Origin: Maribacter orientalis | GTDB taxonomy: Bacteria > Bacteroidota > Bacteroidia > Flavobacteriales > Flavobacteriaceae | Length of the DNA stretch: 64,000 nt | NCBI RefSeq assembly: GCF_900109345.1 | Contig: NZ_FNZN01000001.1 | Coordinates: 379,883-443,882, forward strand | Direction of reading: 5' to 3' | Part shown: in pieces, positions 26,906 through 36,121 of the stretch | How positions within the stretch are numbered: the stretch's first letter is position 1 | How the letters are laid out: each line of letters opens with the position of its first letter | The notes under the pieces: model-generated | What the model was told of the DNA's origin: nothing | The model's input: the letters and a program-made list of their open reading frames with translations, nothing else | Databases searched by the model: none | Translations under genes and position numbers: made by a program

Positions 26906-28438
26906 TTATTTTTGCTTTCTAGGGATGTTTTCTTGCATGGTATCCAAAGAATAAATTGTCCAAGCTAAAATCACAGCATTTTTCATAATGTCATTTTCAG
27001 GAACATATTCTAAGAAATCAAGAGTTGTATGATGAGTTGCAGACCCATAAGCTAAATCATCTTGTATGAATTGAAATGATGGGATATTATAATGATCAAA
27101 AGTTTCGTGGTCGGTAGATAGTGTGTTTTCAATAGCAATAGCTCCAGAACTTATAGTAGAAATTGGCTCAAATACTTTTTCGAAAACGGGTCTTGCCAAT
27201 TCATTATTCTGTAAAAAAACACCTCTTATTAACCCGGCACCATTATCTAAATTTAAATAAGCTGTAATTTTTTTAGATGCGATATTCGGATTTTCATTTA
27301 AATCTCCAAAGTGTTTTTTAGCATAGGCAGCCGACCCTAAATAAGCTTGTTCTTCACCTCCCCATAGCCCAACTTTAATAGTTCTTTTGGGTTCATAGCC
27401 AATCTGCTTAAGAATGCGTAAAGCTTCTACTAAAACTATGCAATTAGCACCATTATCGGTTGCACCTGTGGCAGAATGCCAAGAATCGAAATGAGCTCCT
27501 AATAGGATGCTTTCTGACTTTAGTTTAGCATCATTACCCGAAATTTCCCCTATGATGTTTACATTATTTTCGGGTTCACTATAAAATTCAGTTTCCAAAT
27601 TAATTCGTAAAGTGGGTGTTGCATTTATTTTTGTCATACGGAACAATCTTCCAAAATGTTCAGGCATGATTGTGAAATATGGCAAAGGTTTTAAATCACC
27701 CTCTTTATAATAATATGTTCCTTGAGGGTGTAAAACACCTAAATACATAGGCATAGTAGTCAATACGGCTATAGCGCCTTCAGCTTCTATAAACTTAAGG
27801 AACGATTCATCCGAAAAATCGTCAGTTTTCCATTGCTCAAAAAGTTTAGGTAGTGGAGTTGTTTTAACCTTTGCGGTTACTTTTTTCTCCATTTGTTTCA
27901 ATTGTGTCTCTGAATATCTAGATTCAATAGTATCTAAAAGTGATTTCTTTCTAGGTTCATTTCCTAAAAGGATTATTTTCCCCTTCAGTTTACCTGAAAA
28001 TTCACTTTGCACCCTATTCATATCAGCAAAACTCTCTATACTTATGATGGTGCCAGAAACAAAGCCATCTGTGCTTTTAGACATCGCCAAAGGATACGCT
28101 GAAATATTCATATAGTTTGGAGCGACCATTTCGACAGTAAAAGTTTTAATACCCCAGCCTCGACAATCAGAACAATAATTTTCAAAATGTACATTTTGAA
28201 GACCAATTTTTTTCATCTCATCAGAAATCCAATTAGCAGCGTTATAGTACTCTCTAGTACCTGTAAGCCTCTGGCCGTAAATGTCGGTGAACTGACTTAA
28301 CATGTTCATGGCTTCAGAATTATTGAATCCTTCATTTCGAATTTCTGACAATACTTTTTCCTTACTTGTTACTTGTGAATAGTTGTTGATAGTAAATCCT
28401 AGAAAAAGGAATAAAGTAATACTTGTTTTTAATTTCAT
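26906..28438 (-). CDS. Secreted M28-family zinc peptidase
   Basis: 510 residues with a signal peptide (about 22 residues). The catalytic part carries the M28 zinc-binding order: LLGAHFDSWHSATGATDNGA (His and bridging Asp), LWGGEEQAYLGSAAY (the Glu pair), YLNLDNGAGLIRG (Asp) and a late TDHETFDHYNIPSFQFIQD...HHTTLD (His). A protease-associated insert with many Lys residues sits at about 130-260. Such enzymes are exported aminopeptidases or carboxypeptidases that degrade peptides outside the cytoplasm. The gene is monocistronic. Of the two M28 candidates in this window it is the complete one; the other is cut off at the left edge. Confidence 0.92.
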   Translation of the reverse strand: MKLKTSITLFLFLGFTINNYSQVTSKEKVLSEIRNEGFNNSEAMNMLSQFTDIYGQRLTGTREYYNAANWISDEMKKIGLQNVHFENYCSDCRGWGIKTFTVEMVAPNYMNISAYPLAMSKSTDGFVSGTIISIESFADMNRVQSEFSGKLKGKIILLGNEPRKKSLLDTIESRYSETQLKQMEKKVTAKVKTTPLPKLFEQWKTDDFSDESFLKFIEAEGAIAVLTTMPMYLGVLHPQGTYYYKEGDLKPLPYFTIMPEHFGRLFRMTKINATPTLRINLETEFYSEPENNVNIIGEISGNDAKLKSESILLGAHFDSWHSATGATDNGANCIVLVEALRILKQIGYEPKRTIKVGLWGGEEQAYLGSAAYAKKHFGDLNENPNIASKKITAYLNLDNGAGLIRGVFLQNNELARPVFEKVFEPISTISSGAIAIENTLSTDHETFDHYNIPSFQFIQDDLAYGSATHHTTLDFLEYVPENDIMKNAVILAWTIYSLDTMQENIPRKQK

Positions 28439-28800
28439 AATTAGAAGTTATGATTATTGAATGTTAATCGTTAGTGTAAGCACCAGTGACATTAGTAAAT
28501 GATAACAAGTTACTCTATTTCTAGGTGTATTTGAAATACTATTCTTCTGCGCTTAAAATGATAGGTAAAACCCGTAATTTCTTTTTAGAATTTACGCGTG
28601 ACTTTATCTTTAAAACTCAACTGTATAATCATCGATAAGATTACAGGTAATTTTTCATTTAGAATCAGCCTTACGGCAACCAAGTAAAAATATCATAGTG
28701 AGTTTAAACATTTGAATATGTAAAATAGAAATGGAAGGTTTCGAACACTAATTTTATAAAGCGTAATGCATCTGCCATTATTCAAAAAATACAGTAACTA
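28439..28800. other. Intergenic region, no gene seen
   Basis: About 360 AT-rich bases between two minus-strand genes. I find no open frame worth listing, no strong hairpin and no clear promoter box. Confidence 0.3.
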
Positions 28801-29085
28801 CTATGCTTGCTCTTTATTTTTCAGCATATTTTTAATCAACGTATTCCATTTTTCTATAGACTGAAGTTCACCACTTAATTGGTAGTTGATATCAGCATTG
28901 TAAAATTCAAAAACCGTGTTGGGTTGATTACTATTAACAGGAAAGAAGTTTAGGTTTAATCGGTCGATGATTTTTTCTTTCCGTGCATATGATTTACCAA
29001 TATTCGCTATTTCACATGTTTTTATTGTAGTTAAATCAACATATTGCTGATTAAATACTTCATTTGTTTTTGATTTAAAGAACAC
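28801..29085 (-). CDS. Small protein of unknown function
   Basis: 94 residues, no signal peptide or membrane segment. It contains LTTIKTCEIANIGKSYARKE, LNFFPVNSNQPNTVFEFYNA and a helical end (SIEKWNTLIKNMLKNKEQA). The strand-rich middle and helical tail could form a small PH-like or beta-sheet domain, but I recognise no family. It is divergent from an ArsR-type regulator; the 91 bases between them include an operator-like inverted repeat, so that regulator may control it. Confidence 0.65.
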   Translation of the reverse strand: MFFKSKTNEVFNQQYVDLTTIKTCEIANIGKSYARKEKIIDRLNLNFFPVNSNQPNTVFEFYNADINYQLSGELQSIEKWNTLIKNMLKNKEQA

Positions 29086-29139
29086 ATAATTCTCATTTGA
29101 TAGATATTAACATACTATTAAAATAATACGTAAAAATTA

Positions 29140-29163
29140 ATCGATACATTTGTATATATCGAT
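29140..29163. promoter_or_regulatory. Inverted-repeat operator overlapping the ArsR promoter
   Basis: ATCGATA at 29140-29146 and TATCGAT at 29157-29163 form a perfect inverted repeat with a 10-base spacer that covers the -7 box of the ArsR-type gene. That position suits autorepression by the encoded repressor, and possibly control of the divergent small gene. Confidence 0.55.
29145..29152 (+). promoter_or_regulatory. -7 promoter box of the ArsR-type regulator
   Basis: TACATTTG matches TAnnTTTG perfectly and ends 24 bases before the ATG, giving a leader of about 20 bases. It lies between the arms of the inverted repeat. Confidence 0.55.
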
Positions 29164-29176
29164 ATATTAAAACATC

Positions 29177-29446
29177 ATGGAGCTAAAACAAATAGAAAAA
29201 ATATCAAAAGCGTTAAGTGATATTAATCGGCTAAAAATATTACAGTACATGCAGAAGAATCAGGGTAAGGTAGAATGTACCCATGCTTGCGATTTATTAG
29301 ATTTAGCCCAGCCTTCCATCAGTCATCATATTAAAAAGTTAGTGGAATCAGGATTGATTAATCAGCATAAGATTGGGCGAAATTATCATTATTCACTTAA
29401 TCATGAGGTGTGGGATAACTATATGCTTCGATTGAAAAATCTGTAA
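29177..29446 (+). CDS. ArsR-family winged-helix regulator
   Basis: 89 residues with the classic ArsR layout: IEKISKALSDINRLKILQYM, then the recognition region LLDLAQPSISHHIKKLVESGLI and the wing INQHKIGRNYHYSLN. A CTHACDLL segment provides two cysteines just before the recognition helix, near the position of the metal-binding ELCVCDL box of ArsR/SmtB, but the spacing differs and metal binding is uncertain. A monooxygenase gene follows 48 bases later and is likely its target. A self-control site overlaps its own promoter. Confidence 0.9.
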   Translation: MELKQIEKISKALSDINRLKILQYMQKNQGKVECTHACDLLDLAQPSISHHIKKLVESGLINQHKIGRNYHYSLNHEVWDNYMLRLKNL

Positions 29447-29494
29447 TATTTTTTAAAATATATTGAAATTTTTAAATGTATAAATGAATTTAGT

Positions 29495-30508
29495 TTGAAA
29501 AAACAAATAGAATATTCCATACTTGACCTTGCTATAGTATCACAAGGAACCACGTTAAAAGATACTTTTGATCATGCATTGTCATTGGCTCAAGCAGCAG
29601 AGGCTGAAGGTTATACCCGTTATTGGTTGGCCGAGCATCATAATTCGGTAGCTATTGGTAGCAGTGCAACATCTATTTTAATTGGTAATATTGCTGAAGG
29701 CACCAAAAAGATTCGCGTAGGATCAGGAGGTATAATGTTACCAAATCATTCCCCTTTAATTATAGCAGAACAATTTGGTACGTTGGGTATTCTATATCCT
29801 AATCGTATAGATTTAGGTTTAGGGAGAGCCCCAGGGACAGATCAAGAAACAGCAAAAGCTATCCGATCCGATTTTTACCAAGCTGCCATGTCTTTTCCTG
29901 ATGAAGTTCAAAAAATACAGCATTATTTTTCGAGTGAAAATGCCAATGCAAAGGTTCGGGCTACTGTAGCTGAAGGAGTAGAGGTGCCGATATACATTTT
30001 AGGTTCAAGTACCGATAGCGCCCATCTTGCGGCTAAAAAAGGCTTGCCGTATGCTTTTGCAAGTCACTTTGCAACGACACATTTAATGAATGCTCTAAAA
30101 ATATATCATCAAGAATTTCAACCCTCTGAAGTATTAGAGAAGCCATATACTTTAGCCGGAGTCAATATTATTGTTGCAGATACCGATGAAGAGGCTGAGC
30201 GAATTTCAACATCGCTTTATAGAATGATTATAGGCTTATTGACGGGTAAACGAGGATTTATGCAGGCCCCAACTGAAATGACGGATGAATTACGTGCATT
30301 AAGCCAAAACCCTTCTGTACAACAAATGCTTAGGTTTTCATTTATTGGGAGTAAAGAGACCGTTAAAAGGGAAGTAAAACAATTTATTGCAGACACACAG
30401 GTAGATGAGCTAATTGCGGTAACTAATATTTATGATGGACAAGACCGTATTAAATCATATCAACTTTTTGCAGCTATTATGCGTGAATTGAATAATGAGG
30501 ATTCTTAA
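29495..30508 (+). CDS. LLM-class flavin-dependent monooxygenase
   Basis: 337 residues starting at TTG: the family start is normally MKKQIEYSILDLA and there is no in-frame ATG before it, so TTG is the likely initiator. Bacterial-luciferase-like signatures are YTRYWLAEHHN, SSATSILIGNIAEGTKKIRVGSGGI (quoted in part), LPNHSPLIIAEQFGTL and DLGLGRAPGTD. These proteins use reduced FMN and oxygen to oxidise small organic molecules; this subgroup (YhbW/alkanal-type) has no firm substrate. It follows the ArsR-type regulator closely, so expression is probably derepressed by that regulator's ligand. Confidence 0.9.
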   Translation: MKKQIEYSILDLAIVSQGTTLKDTFDHALSLAQAAEAEGYTRYWLAEHHNSVAIGSSATSILIGNIAEGTKKIRVGSGGIMLPNHSPLIIAEQFGTLGILYPNRIDLGLGRAPGTDQETAKAIRSDFYQAAMSFPDEVQKIQHYFSSENANAKVRATVAEGVEVPIYILGSSTDSAHLAAKKGLPYAFASHFATTHLMNALKIYHQEFQPSEVLEKPYTLAGVNIIVADTDEEAERISTSLYRMIIGLLTGKRGFMQAPTEMTDELRALSQNPSVQQMLRFSFIGSKETVKREVKQFIADTQVDELIAVTNIYDGQDRIKSYQLFAAIMRELNNEDS

Positions 30509-30634
30509 TTATATAGGTAGGTGTTTTAATAATTGAAATAAAATGGTAACCGAATTACTTAGGAAAATCTTCCTTCATTTTTTTAGAAAATACAGTTGAA
30601 TTAATTCGATTATTAGCTCAAGTTCTTCACCAAA

Positions 30635-31600
30635 CTAATCTATAATATCTATTACCGATTGTCTTTCTCTATTAACAGTAAGCTTAGTTACGTCTGGTCT
30701 AGAATAATGCCCAACAGGATCAAAGTTTTGTCGTTCTTCTAGAACGCGATTAAAATCAATAGTAGAAGTAATTAGACCTTCTTTGTCGACAACTGGTGGA
30801 ATAATCCATTCGCCATCCGGTCCAGCAATACAAGAACCGCCATTCGCCATAGTGTCAGGGGCATTTTTAAGTATTTCTTGGAGATGTGGGGTGTCTTCAG
30901 GAAAATCTTCGATTCTCATCAAACTTGAAACGGAAACAACGAAAGAACGAGATTCCCTTGCTATGAATCTTGTAATGTCTAGGGTGTTATAATCAGAACC
31001 TGGCCAAACAGCAATATGTAGATTTTCACCCATACCGTAAAGTGCTGTTCTTGATAATGGCATCCAGTTTTCCCAGCAATTCAATCCGCCGACGCAAAAA
31101 TCTTTTAAATCATGAACTCTCAGTCCATTACCATCACCAGCTGCCCAAGTTAATCGTTCTTCGTACGTAGGTTGTAATTTTCTATGTACCGATTTTATGT
31201 CGCCATTAGCATCGATATATACCAACGAACAATAGATACTATGACCGCCTCTATTTTTGGCGCGTTCCATAATACCTAAATAAATGGCCATAGTATGCTC
31301 TTTCGCTAATGCGCAAATTTCATCAAGCTCGCCAGCTTCTATCTGAATAGAATTCTTGACATAATGTGCATGTATTTCTTTTTGTGTGGTCGAATTAAAT
31401 TTGGCCCCATCGGTTAACGATACCCAAAACGGATAGCCAGGCAGCAATGCCTCGCCAAATACCAATAGCTCACAATTATCATCAGCAGCTTTATTGATAT
31501 ATGTTTTTATTTTATCAATAGTCTTTTGTTTGTTGAGCCAAACCGGAGAGATTTGAGCCATTCCTATTTTAAGTGTATTCTTGGTATCGGTTGGTATCAT
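30635..31600 (-). CDS. Nitrilase-type carbon-nitrogen hydrolase
   Basis: 321 residues. The catalytic triad is visible: Glu in LVFGEALLPGYPFW, Lys in HRKLQPTYEERL, and Cys in GLNCWENWMPL. The WENWMP context after the cysteine and the PGYPFW after the glutamate are typical of true nitrilases (nitrile to carboxylate plus ammonia) rather than amidases or Nit/omega-amidases. The length fits nitrilases (300-370). It is cytosolic. No nitrile-linked genes are nearby, and the substrate is open. Confidence 0.9.
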   Translation of the reverse strand: MIPTDTKNTLKIGMAQISPVWLNKQKTIDKIKTYINKAADDNCELLVFGEALLPGYPFWVSLTDGAKFNSTTQKEIHAHYVKNSIQIEAGELDEICALAKEHTMAIYLGIMERAKNRGGHSIYCSLVYIDANGDIKSVHRKLQPTYEERLTWAAGDGNGLRVHDLKDFCVGGLNCWENWMPLSRTALYGMGENLHIAVWPGSDYNTLDITRFIARESRSFVVSVSSLMRIEDFPEDTPHLQEILKNAPDTMANGGSCIAGPDGEWIIPPVVDKEGLITSTIDFNRVLEERQNFDPVGHYSRPDVTKLTVNRERQSVIDIID

Positions 31601-31651
31601 TTTTAAATTTCTGATTTTAGAGTGTTCAGGTTATTGAGCTTAACTAAAGCA

Positions 31652-32509
31652 TTATAGCCGGTCTTTATTAGCGTTTAGTTTACTATCAATCTCATTTTTG
31701 AACCTTTGTGCAAAAACATGTTTTGGGTCTAATTCAAGGGCTTTTTCTATTTGAGATTTAGCCAATGACAAGCTATCCATCTTTAAATAAATGCTTGCGT
31801 ATAACACATAGGGTTGAGGAATATTCTTATTATTTATTTTGGTATTAAACTCATCAGCAATTAATAATGCCTTTTTATAATTTCCTAAATCGGACTCTAA
31901 TGTGGCAGCATAGCTAATGAAAAAAGGGATTTCTTTTTGTTTTTCTGTTGTGAGTAGATGAAGGGAATCTAATGCTATTTTTGACCCGTAATTAGACTGT
32001 AAGATTTCAATATACTCGGCTTTTATAAAGGTTTCATTAGGGTATTTATGTATAAACTCCCTGTAGTTGTTCTCTGCGATTTTCTTGAAATTCGAATAGA
32101 AATTAGTTTCTAATTTTTGTTTTTGGTCGCGCGCATTAAACAATTCTAAGGTAGCGAGCGTAACTTCCAATAATAGCTGGTTGTCTTTATTTTCCTTACT
32201 TTTTTCTAGATTGATTTCATTTAAGAGCCGTATTCGTTCATTAAGGTCATCAGATATTTTACCCACCAAGCTTTTACCAATTACAAAAGAAGAATCGAAC
32301 GCTACCGCTTTTCGAAATGCATTTTCAGATAAAGACCATTGGCCATAATCCATAATATATTCCCAGCCTTTATTAAAATGAAAAAGGGCTGAATCATTTT
32401 GGGTACCATAATTGTATTCCTTTTGCGAGGTAATTTGGTTATGGACTTTTTGTTTACAAGAAGTTATTGCAATGAAGAGCAGTAGAGGAAAAAAGTACCT
32501 GATTTTCAT
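31652..32509 (-). CDS. TPR lipoprotein
   Basis: 285 residues: signal peptide with lipobox ITSC, then helical repeats of TPR/Sel1 type (FHFNKGWEYIMDYGQWSLSENAFRKAVAF near the start, quoted in two overlapping halves elsewhere, and SLSLAKSQIEKALELDPKHVFAQ near the end as the clearest unit). It is likely an envelope scaffold or a partner in an unknown complex. It lies 51 bases upstream of the nitrilase gene on the same strand, so co-transcription is possible, though no functional link is evident. Confidence 0.75.
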   Translation of the reverse strand: MKIRYFFPLLLFIAITSCKQKVHNQITSQKEYNYGTQNDSALFHFNKGWEYIMDYGQWSLSENAFRKAVAFDSSFVIGKSLVGKISDDLNERIRLLNEINLEKSKENKDNQLLLEVTLATLELFNARDQKQKLETNFYSNFKKIAENNYREFIHKYPNETFIKAEYIEILQSNYGSKIALDSLHLLTTEKQKEIPFFISYAATLESDLGNYKKALLIADEFNTKINNKNIPQPYVLYASIYLKMDSLSLAKSQIEKALELDPKHVFAQRFKNEIDSKLNANKDRL

Positions 32510-32801
32510 TCGAATTTAATTCAACTTTAATGCTACAAGTATTACTGTGAAAGGTTACTGATTGCATCACCTAAATTAGCAAATTTATTCTTAAAAAAAA
32601 GCTAAGCGAATTTGTTCGTTAAGGCAGATTATTTACAGAGTTAAAGGGACATAGTTCACACCATATTTTGACTTAACCTTAATGATACTTGTTTATCTCT
32701 AATATTGTTTTCATTCTTAAAATATTGAGACGATAAACCCACAAAAAAGTTAGTTTTTCTCATCTAGTGCTTTAACCTTTGTATTCATTTGATTTTCGCG
32801 A
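32510..32801. other. Intergenic region, no gene seen
   Basis: About 290 AT-rich bases between two minus-strand genes; no supported feature. Confidence 0.3.
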
Positions 32802-34040
32802 CTAATTTGTTTTTAATGTAATTTTCACTAATCGTCCTTTAGAAAAAAGACTCGGGCTTTTTTGATCGATTAAAATGACAAGGTTTCCACTCGGTAATTG
32901 TGCAATATCGCGCACCCGGCCAACTTTAGGTAAAACAATTTCAGTGTCATCTGTTTCAAGATTATAAAGTACAAGATGCTGGTACGTTAAGGCCCCCATA
33001 AGAAAAGAACCGTTCCAGGGCTCAAAATTGCTGTTTTTAAGTCTTATAAGGCAGCTAGGCGCCAGGCGAAAATCTGGTGTCCAGTGTTTTACGGGCAAAA
33101 TCGTATTCTTTGCCGCTTCCTCCTCGGTCATATCGGATACCTTAGAAAGGTCATAATTTACTCCGTATGAAAATAAGGGCCAGCCGTAATTACCCCCTTT
33201 GACAATTATGTTGAATTCGTCACCACCCAATGGCCCATGTTCATTGGAATATAAAGTTGTATTATCCGTATCATAAAAGAGTCCCTGAGGATCTCTGTGC
33301 CCATAAGTCCAAATACCCGAGGGTTTGCTCATACCAGGAAAGATAGGATTGTCTTCGGGGATAGACCCGTCATCCATTAGCCTAAAGATTTTCCCCCTTG
33401 GGTCGTTTAGGTCTTGTGGCCCAGGATCGGGAAGCGGTGCCCCGCCTGATCCAAACGACAAAAAGAAATGTGTTTTATCTTGCCAGGCTATTCGTGAACC
33501 AATAGCGAACTGATCTGACTTGAAAATTATCTCGATATCTTGTGCTGAATTTTCCTTCAGTCTGAATCGAGCTACCGAAAGATGGTAGTCCTCATTTACG
33601 TAAGTCAGATAGGCCATTTGATTCGATTCAAACTCTGGGTGAAGACTTATATCCATCATTCCCCCATAAGGTCTGTCTGTCGTAAACGTCTTGGATTCGG
33701 GCAAACCATCCACTTTGTTAACCTTACCATTTCGGTAGCGGTATAGTGCACCCATTCTTTCGGTGAAAAGATAATCATCTTCACTAATTACTTCAATGGC
33801 CCAGGGTATTTCAAAGCCATCTGCCAAAACCTCCAAATCTAATGTTAAGCCTGATGCTGTGGTTTGCGTCTTTACCTCATTACAAGAACAGAAAAGTAAG
33901 GTGATTGGAATAAAGACTACAATTTTCAAAATTTTAATCCCTTGTGGTAGCGTAAATGTGCCCTTTTGATATTTGAGAAAAAGTGTTCCCATGCTAAAGA
34001 ATTTTATCATTTGTTCGTGGTTGATTATAATGAAGCACAA
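32802..34040 (-). CDS. PQQ-dependent sugar dehydrogenase-like lipoprotein
   Basis: 412 residues in the longest frame; internal ATGs at 34010 and 33992 are also plausible, because the signal-peptide core (IVVFIPITLLFCSC, lipobox before the second Cys) lies 45 residues in. The mature part is a six-bladed propeller of the soluble glucose dehydrogenase/Yli-I/HHIP type: VLADGFEIPWAIEVI, FTERMGALYRY, GGMMDISLHPEF, ITYVNED-like strands, IWTYGHRDPQGLFYD, NEHGPLGGDEFNII, NYGWPLFSYG, LAPSCLIRL. The GHR.PQG and E.GP.GGDE motifs hold catalytic His and calcium/PQQ contacts. It oxidises aldoses or related sugars in the periplasm if loaded with PQQ. A PQQ-synthesis gene is not in the window. Confidence 0.88.
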   Translation of the reverse strand: MCFIIINHEQMIKFFSMGTLFLKYQKGTFTLPQGIKILKIVVFIPITLLFCSCNEVKTQTTASGLTLDLEVLADGFEIPWAIEVISEDDYLFTERMGALYRYRNGKVNKVDGLPESKTFTTDRPYGGMMDISLHPEFESNQMAYLTYVNEDYHLSVARFRLKENSAQDIEIIFKSDQFAIGSRIAWQDKTHFFLSFGSGGAPLPDPGPQDLNDPRGKIFRLMDDGSIPEDNPIFPGMSKPSGIWTYGHRDPQGLFYDTDNTTLYSNEHGPLGGDEFNIIVKGGNYGWPLFSYGVNYDLSKVSDMTEEEAAKNTILPVKHWTPDFRLAPSCLIRLKNSNFEPWNGSFLMGALTYQHLVLYNLETDDTEIVLPKVGRVRDIAQLPSGNLVILIDQKSPSLFSKGRLVKITLKTN

Positions 34041-34280
34041 CGATTCTGCTGGTATGTTTGATTCTTTGTTTGAAGATAAGATATTTTGGGAGACTAAATA
34101 ATTTAATGGGAAGAGTGATTTCGAGATCCGGCTAGATTCTTGAGTAGGCTATCGTGTTATAGCAACTCCGTCATTTAGTAATTTTCATGGAATCTGCACA
34201 GAACCTAAATTCTGATTACAGAAGTCGAATCAAACGCGAGCAAGGAAGCTAACAAGAGTTATAGCCTTAAAAACAATGAA

Positions 34281-34930
34281 ATGTAAAAGCGGTTAAAACA
34301 GGGTTTAGGTATTGATGTTTAAAAGTTGGGTTTATCATTATCCCTAGGTTTATTGACCGATCGTCAAGGAGCTATCGATTCGGATGTTTACGGTAATACC
34401 CAAACATTGAAAAGACATAGGAATAGATTAAAACTTCTCAACGTGCAAATAAAAATGATAGAACAGGAGATGAAAGAAATCATTTTCAAAAATGAAGTGC
34501 TTAAACGGAAAATCGACTATCTAAGGAGTATACCTGGTGTCTCTTTCATATTGGCAGCTACGGTAGTTGGGGAGATATTGGGTTTTGGATCGATAGTGAA
34601 TACAAAGCAGCATACAAGCTATGCTAGTTTTGACATAGTTTTAAAGGAGTCCGGCAAAACAAGGATCAGTAAAAGAAAGGACAGCCACATTAGAGCGGTA
34701 TTACTTATGCCCTCTATGACCGGTATATGCTGTAATACGACATTGAAACAATTCTATGACAGATTTAAGCCCAAGAAAGAAAAGCAATTGGTGCCTTAAT
34801 AACCGTTCAAAGAAAATTATTGATACTTATGTTTACGTTATGGAAAAAAAATGAAGAAGTCAGTGATGCAGTGTTTGAAACAAAAAACAGCAAAAGCATA
34901 AAGCTATTGCTGCGCGGGATAACAAATTGA
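34281..34930 (+). pseudogene. IS110-family transposase remnant 1
   Basis: The frame opens with ATG at 34281 and reads (stop)-KRLKQGLGIDV-(stop)-KLGLSLSLGLL, the known start of a Bacteroidota IS110 transposase with two nonsense changes. It then jumps by a large deletion to the helical linker and C-terminal Transposase_20 part (YLRSIPGVSFILAATVVGE, SHIRAVLLMPSMTG, CCNTTLKQFYDRFKP), and after a frameshift near 34796 finishes as ALITVQRKLLILMFTLWKKN. The N-terminal DEDD catalytic domain is almost wholly missing. Only the 157-codon stretch 34326-34799 is still open. The element cannot transpose. Confidence 0.9.
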
Positions 34931-34979
34931 TTGCTCAACCTGTTTCCTGAAGATTTAAAGAAAAAACTTGTTTTTCAGC

Positions 34980-35762
34980 TCAGTTCTTTGTTTTGCTTTC
35001 GTTATTTTTTTGAGTTAATTCCAATTCTATTAAGATAATCAAATCTTTAATTTCAGTATCGAGATTTTTTCGATAATCAATCACATCTTGGGTAAATGAT
35101 AATTTCATACCAAGAAGATTTCTTATTCTTTTATTTTCAAGTAATTGCGAATAGTTGTTGCCTGTCTCATTTTCAATATTAATATTTGGTAAGTTAGATT
35201 TTACTAAAGGGATGAAATTGATGTCTTTTTCTAATATATCATCTATACGAATTTGATGAACACTTAATCTGTCGTTAAGAATATCATTAAGTTTTTTAAG
35301 ACGAAACTCTAATTCGGTAAATTTTTCATTTATATTTTTATTCTTAATTAGGCTTAATTTATTTGTGCTTTTTAAATTATTGTAAGCGTTAAAAGTTGGA
35401 ATGTCACTTTGTAAATCCCAAACTGTATTCTTGAAAATAGAATCACTAATGGTTATTGATTTTAATCCATTATTATCGGATTCAATTCCAAGAATTTGGA
35501 TTAGGCTCTGCTTTAATATGTTCTCTCCAGAAATTAATAATTCAGATTGTGTTTTCGATAAATTTAAATTTTCTAATAAATTTTCTAAAATAACTTTTTC
35601 CTCAATAGAATTTTTTCTTTCTTCATTCCAATTATTGATTTGAAGAGCAATTAAAATCCCAATAACCACAAGTATAATTTCACCAAGGGCATAAGTAAAA
35701 TACTTACCTATTTTGTTTTTCATTAGTAAGTTTTGTCGAATTTTTCTAAAGAATTTTATCAT
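34980..35762 (-). CDS. DUF6090 membrane protein, copy A
   Basis: 260 residues. The N-terminus is the family constant part, MIKFFRKIRQNLL followed by NKIGKYFTYALGE and a single membrane helix (IILVVIGILIALQINNWNE, about 28-48). The remaining 210 residues are helical and variable, probably exposed outside the inner membrane if the basic N-terminus stays inside. The function of DUF6090 is unknown. Four such genes sit here within 5 kb, separated by broken transposases. Copy A is isolated from the others by an IS110 remnant on each side. Confidence 0.88.
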   Translation of the reverse strand: MIKFFRKIRQNLLMKNKIGKYFTYALGEIILVVIGILIALQINNWNEERKNSIEEKVILENLLENLNLSKTQSELLISGENILKQSLIQILGIESDNNGLKSITISDSIFKNTVWDLQSDIPTFNAYNNLKSTNKLSLIKNKNINEKFTELEFRLKKLNDILNDRLSVHQIRIDDILEKDINFIPLVKSNLPNINIENETGNNYSQLLENKRIRNLLGMKLSFTQDVIDYRKNLDTEIKDLIILIELELTQKNNESKTKN

Positions 35763-36121
35763 TGGTTATTTGGTTGGTCAATATTGGGCACAACGTGTTT
35801 GTGTATGATTTCGTTGCGTGTTTCAGCAACTAATTTAGCAAATACAAACCGAATAGAAAATCCGCGAGGATTTTCGTAAGTAGGCGAGTACCAGCAATTA
35901 ATTATACACGGCTTAAGTTTGATTCTCATTAAATTGATAGAATAATCAGAAAGAACAAAAGAGAGAATTAAGGTTACTATACACGGTGAAGCTTTAGACT
36001 TCGACAACATTGATAATCCTCACTCTTTTACTACTATAATCACGTTCAGTTCTGTGAGACCTAGATCTCGTTTTCAAGTTGTTGTGATACCGGTAGCTAG
36101 TTCTTTCATAAATCATTTCTT
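35763..36121. repeat. Dispersed intergenic repeat, type B, copy 2, plus flanking spacer
   Basis: This 360-base gap carries an element whose core at about 35850-35915 (GAATAGAAAATCCGCGAGG, TTTTCGTAAGTAGGCGAG, TACCAGCAATTAATTATACA) recurs in decayed form at 26838-26897. The part next to the DUF6090 start (GGTTATTTGGTTGGTCA) resembles the leader in front of copies B and D. No gene is present. Confidence 0.5.

Noticed and set aside
34800-34979. A separate small gene after the first IS110 open stretch
   Set aside because: It reads as the frameshifted C-terminus of the same transposase (TVQRKLLILMFTLWKKN).
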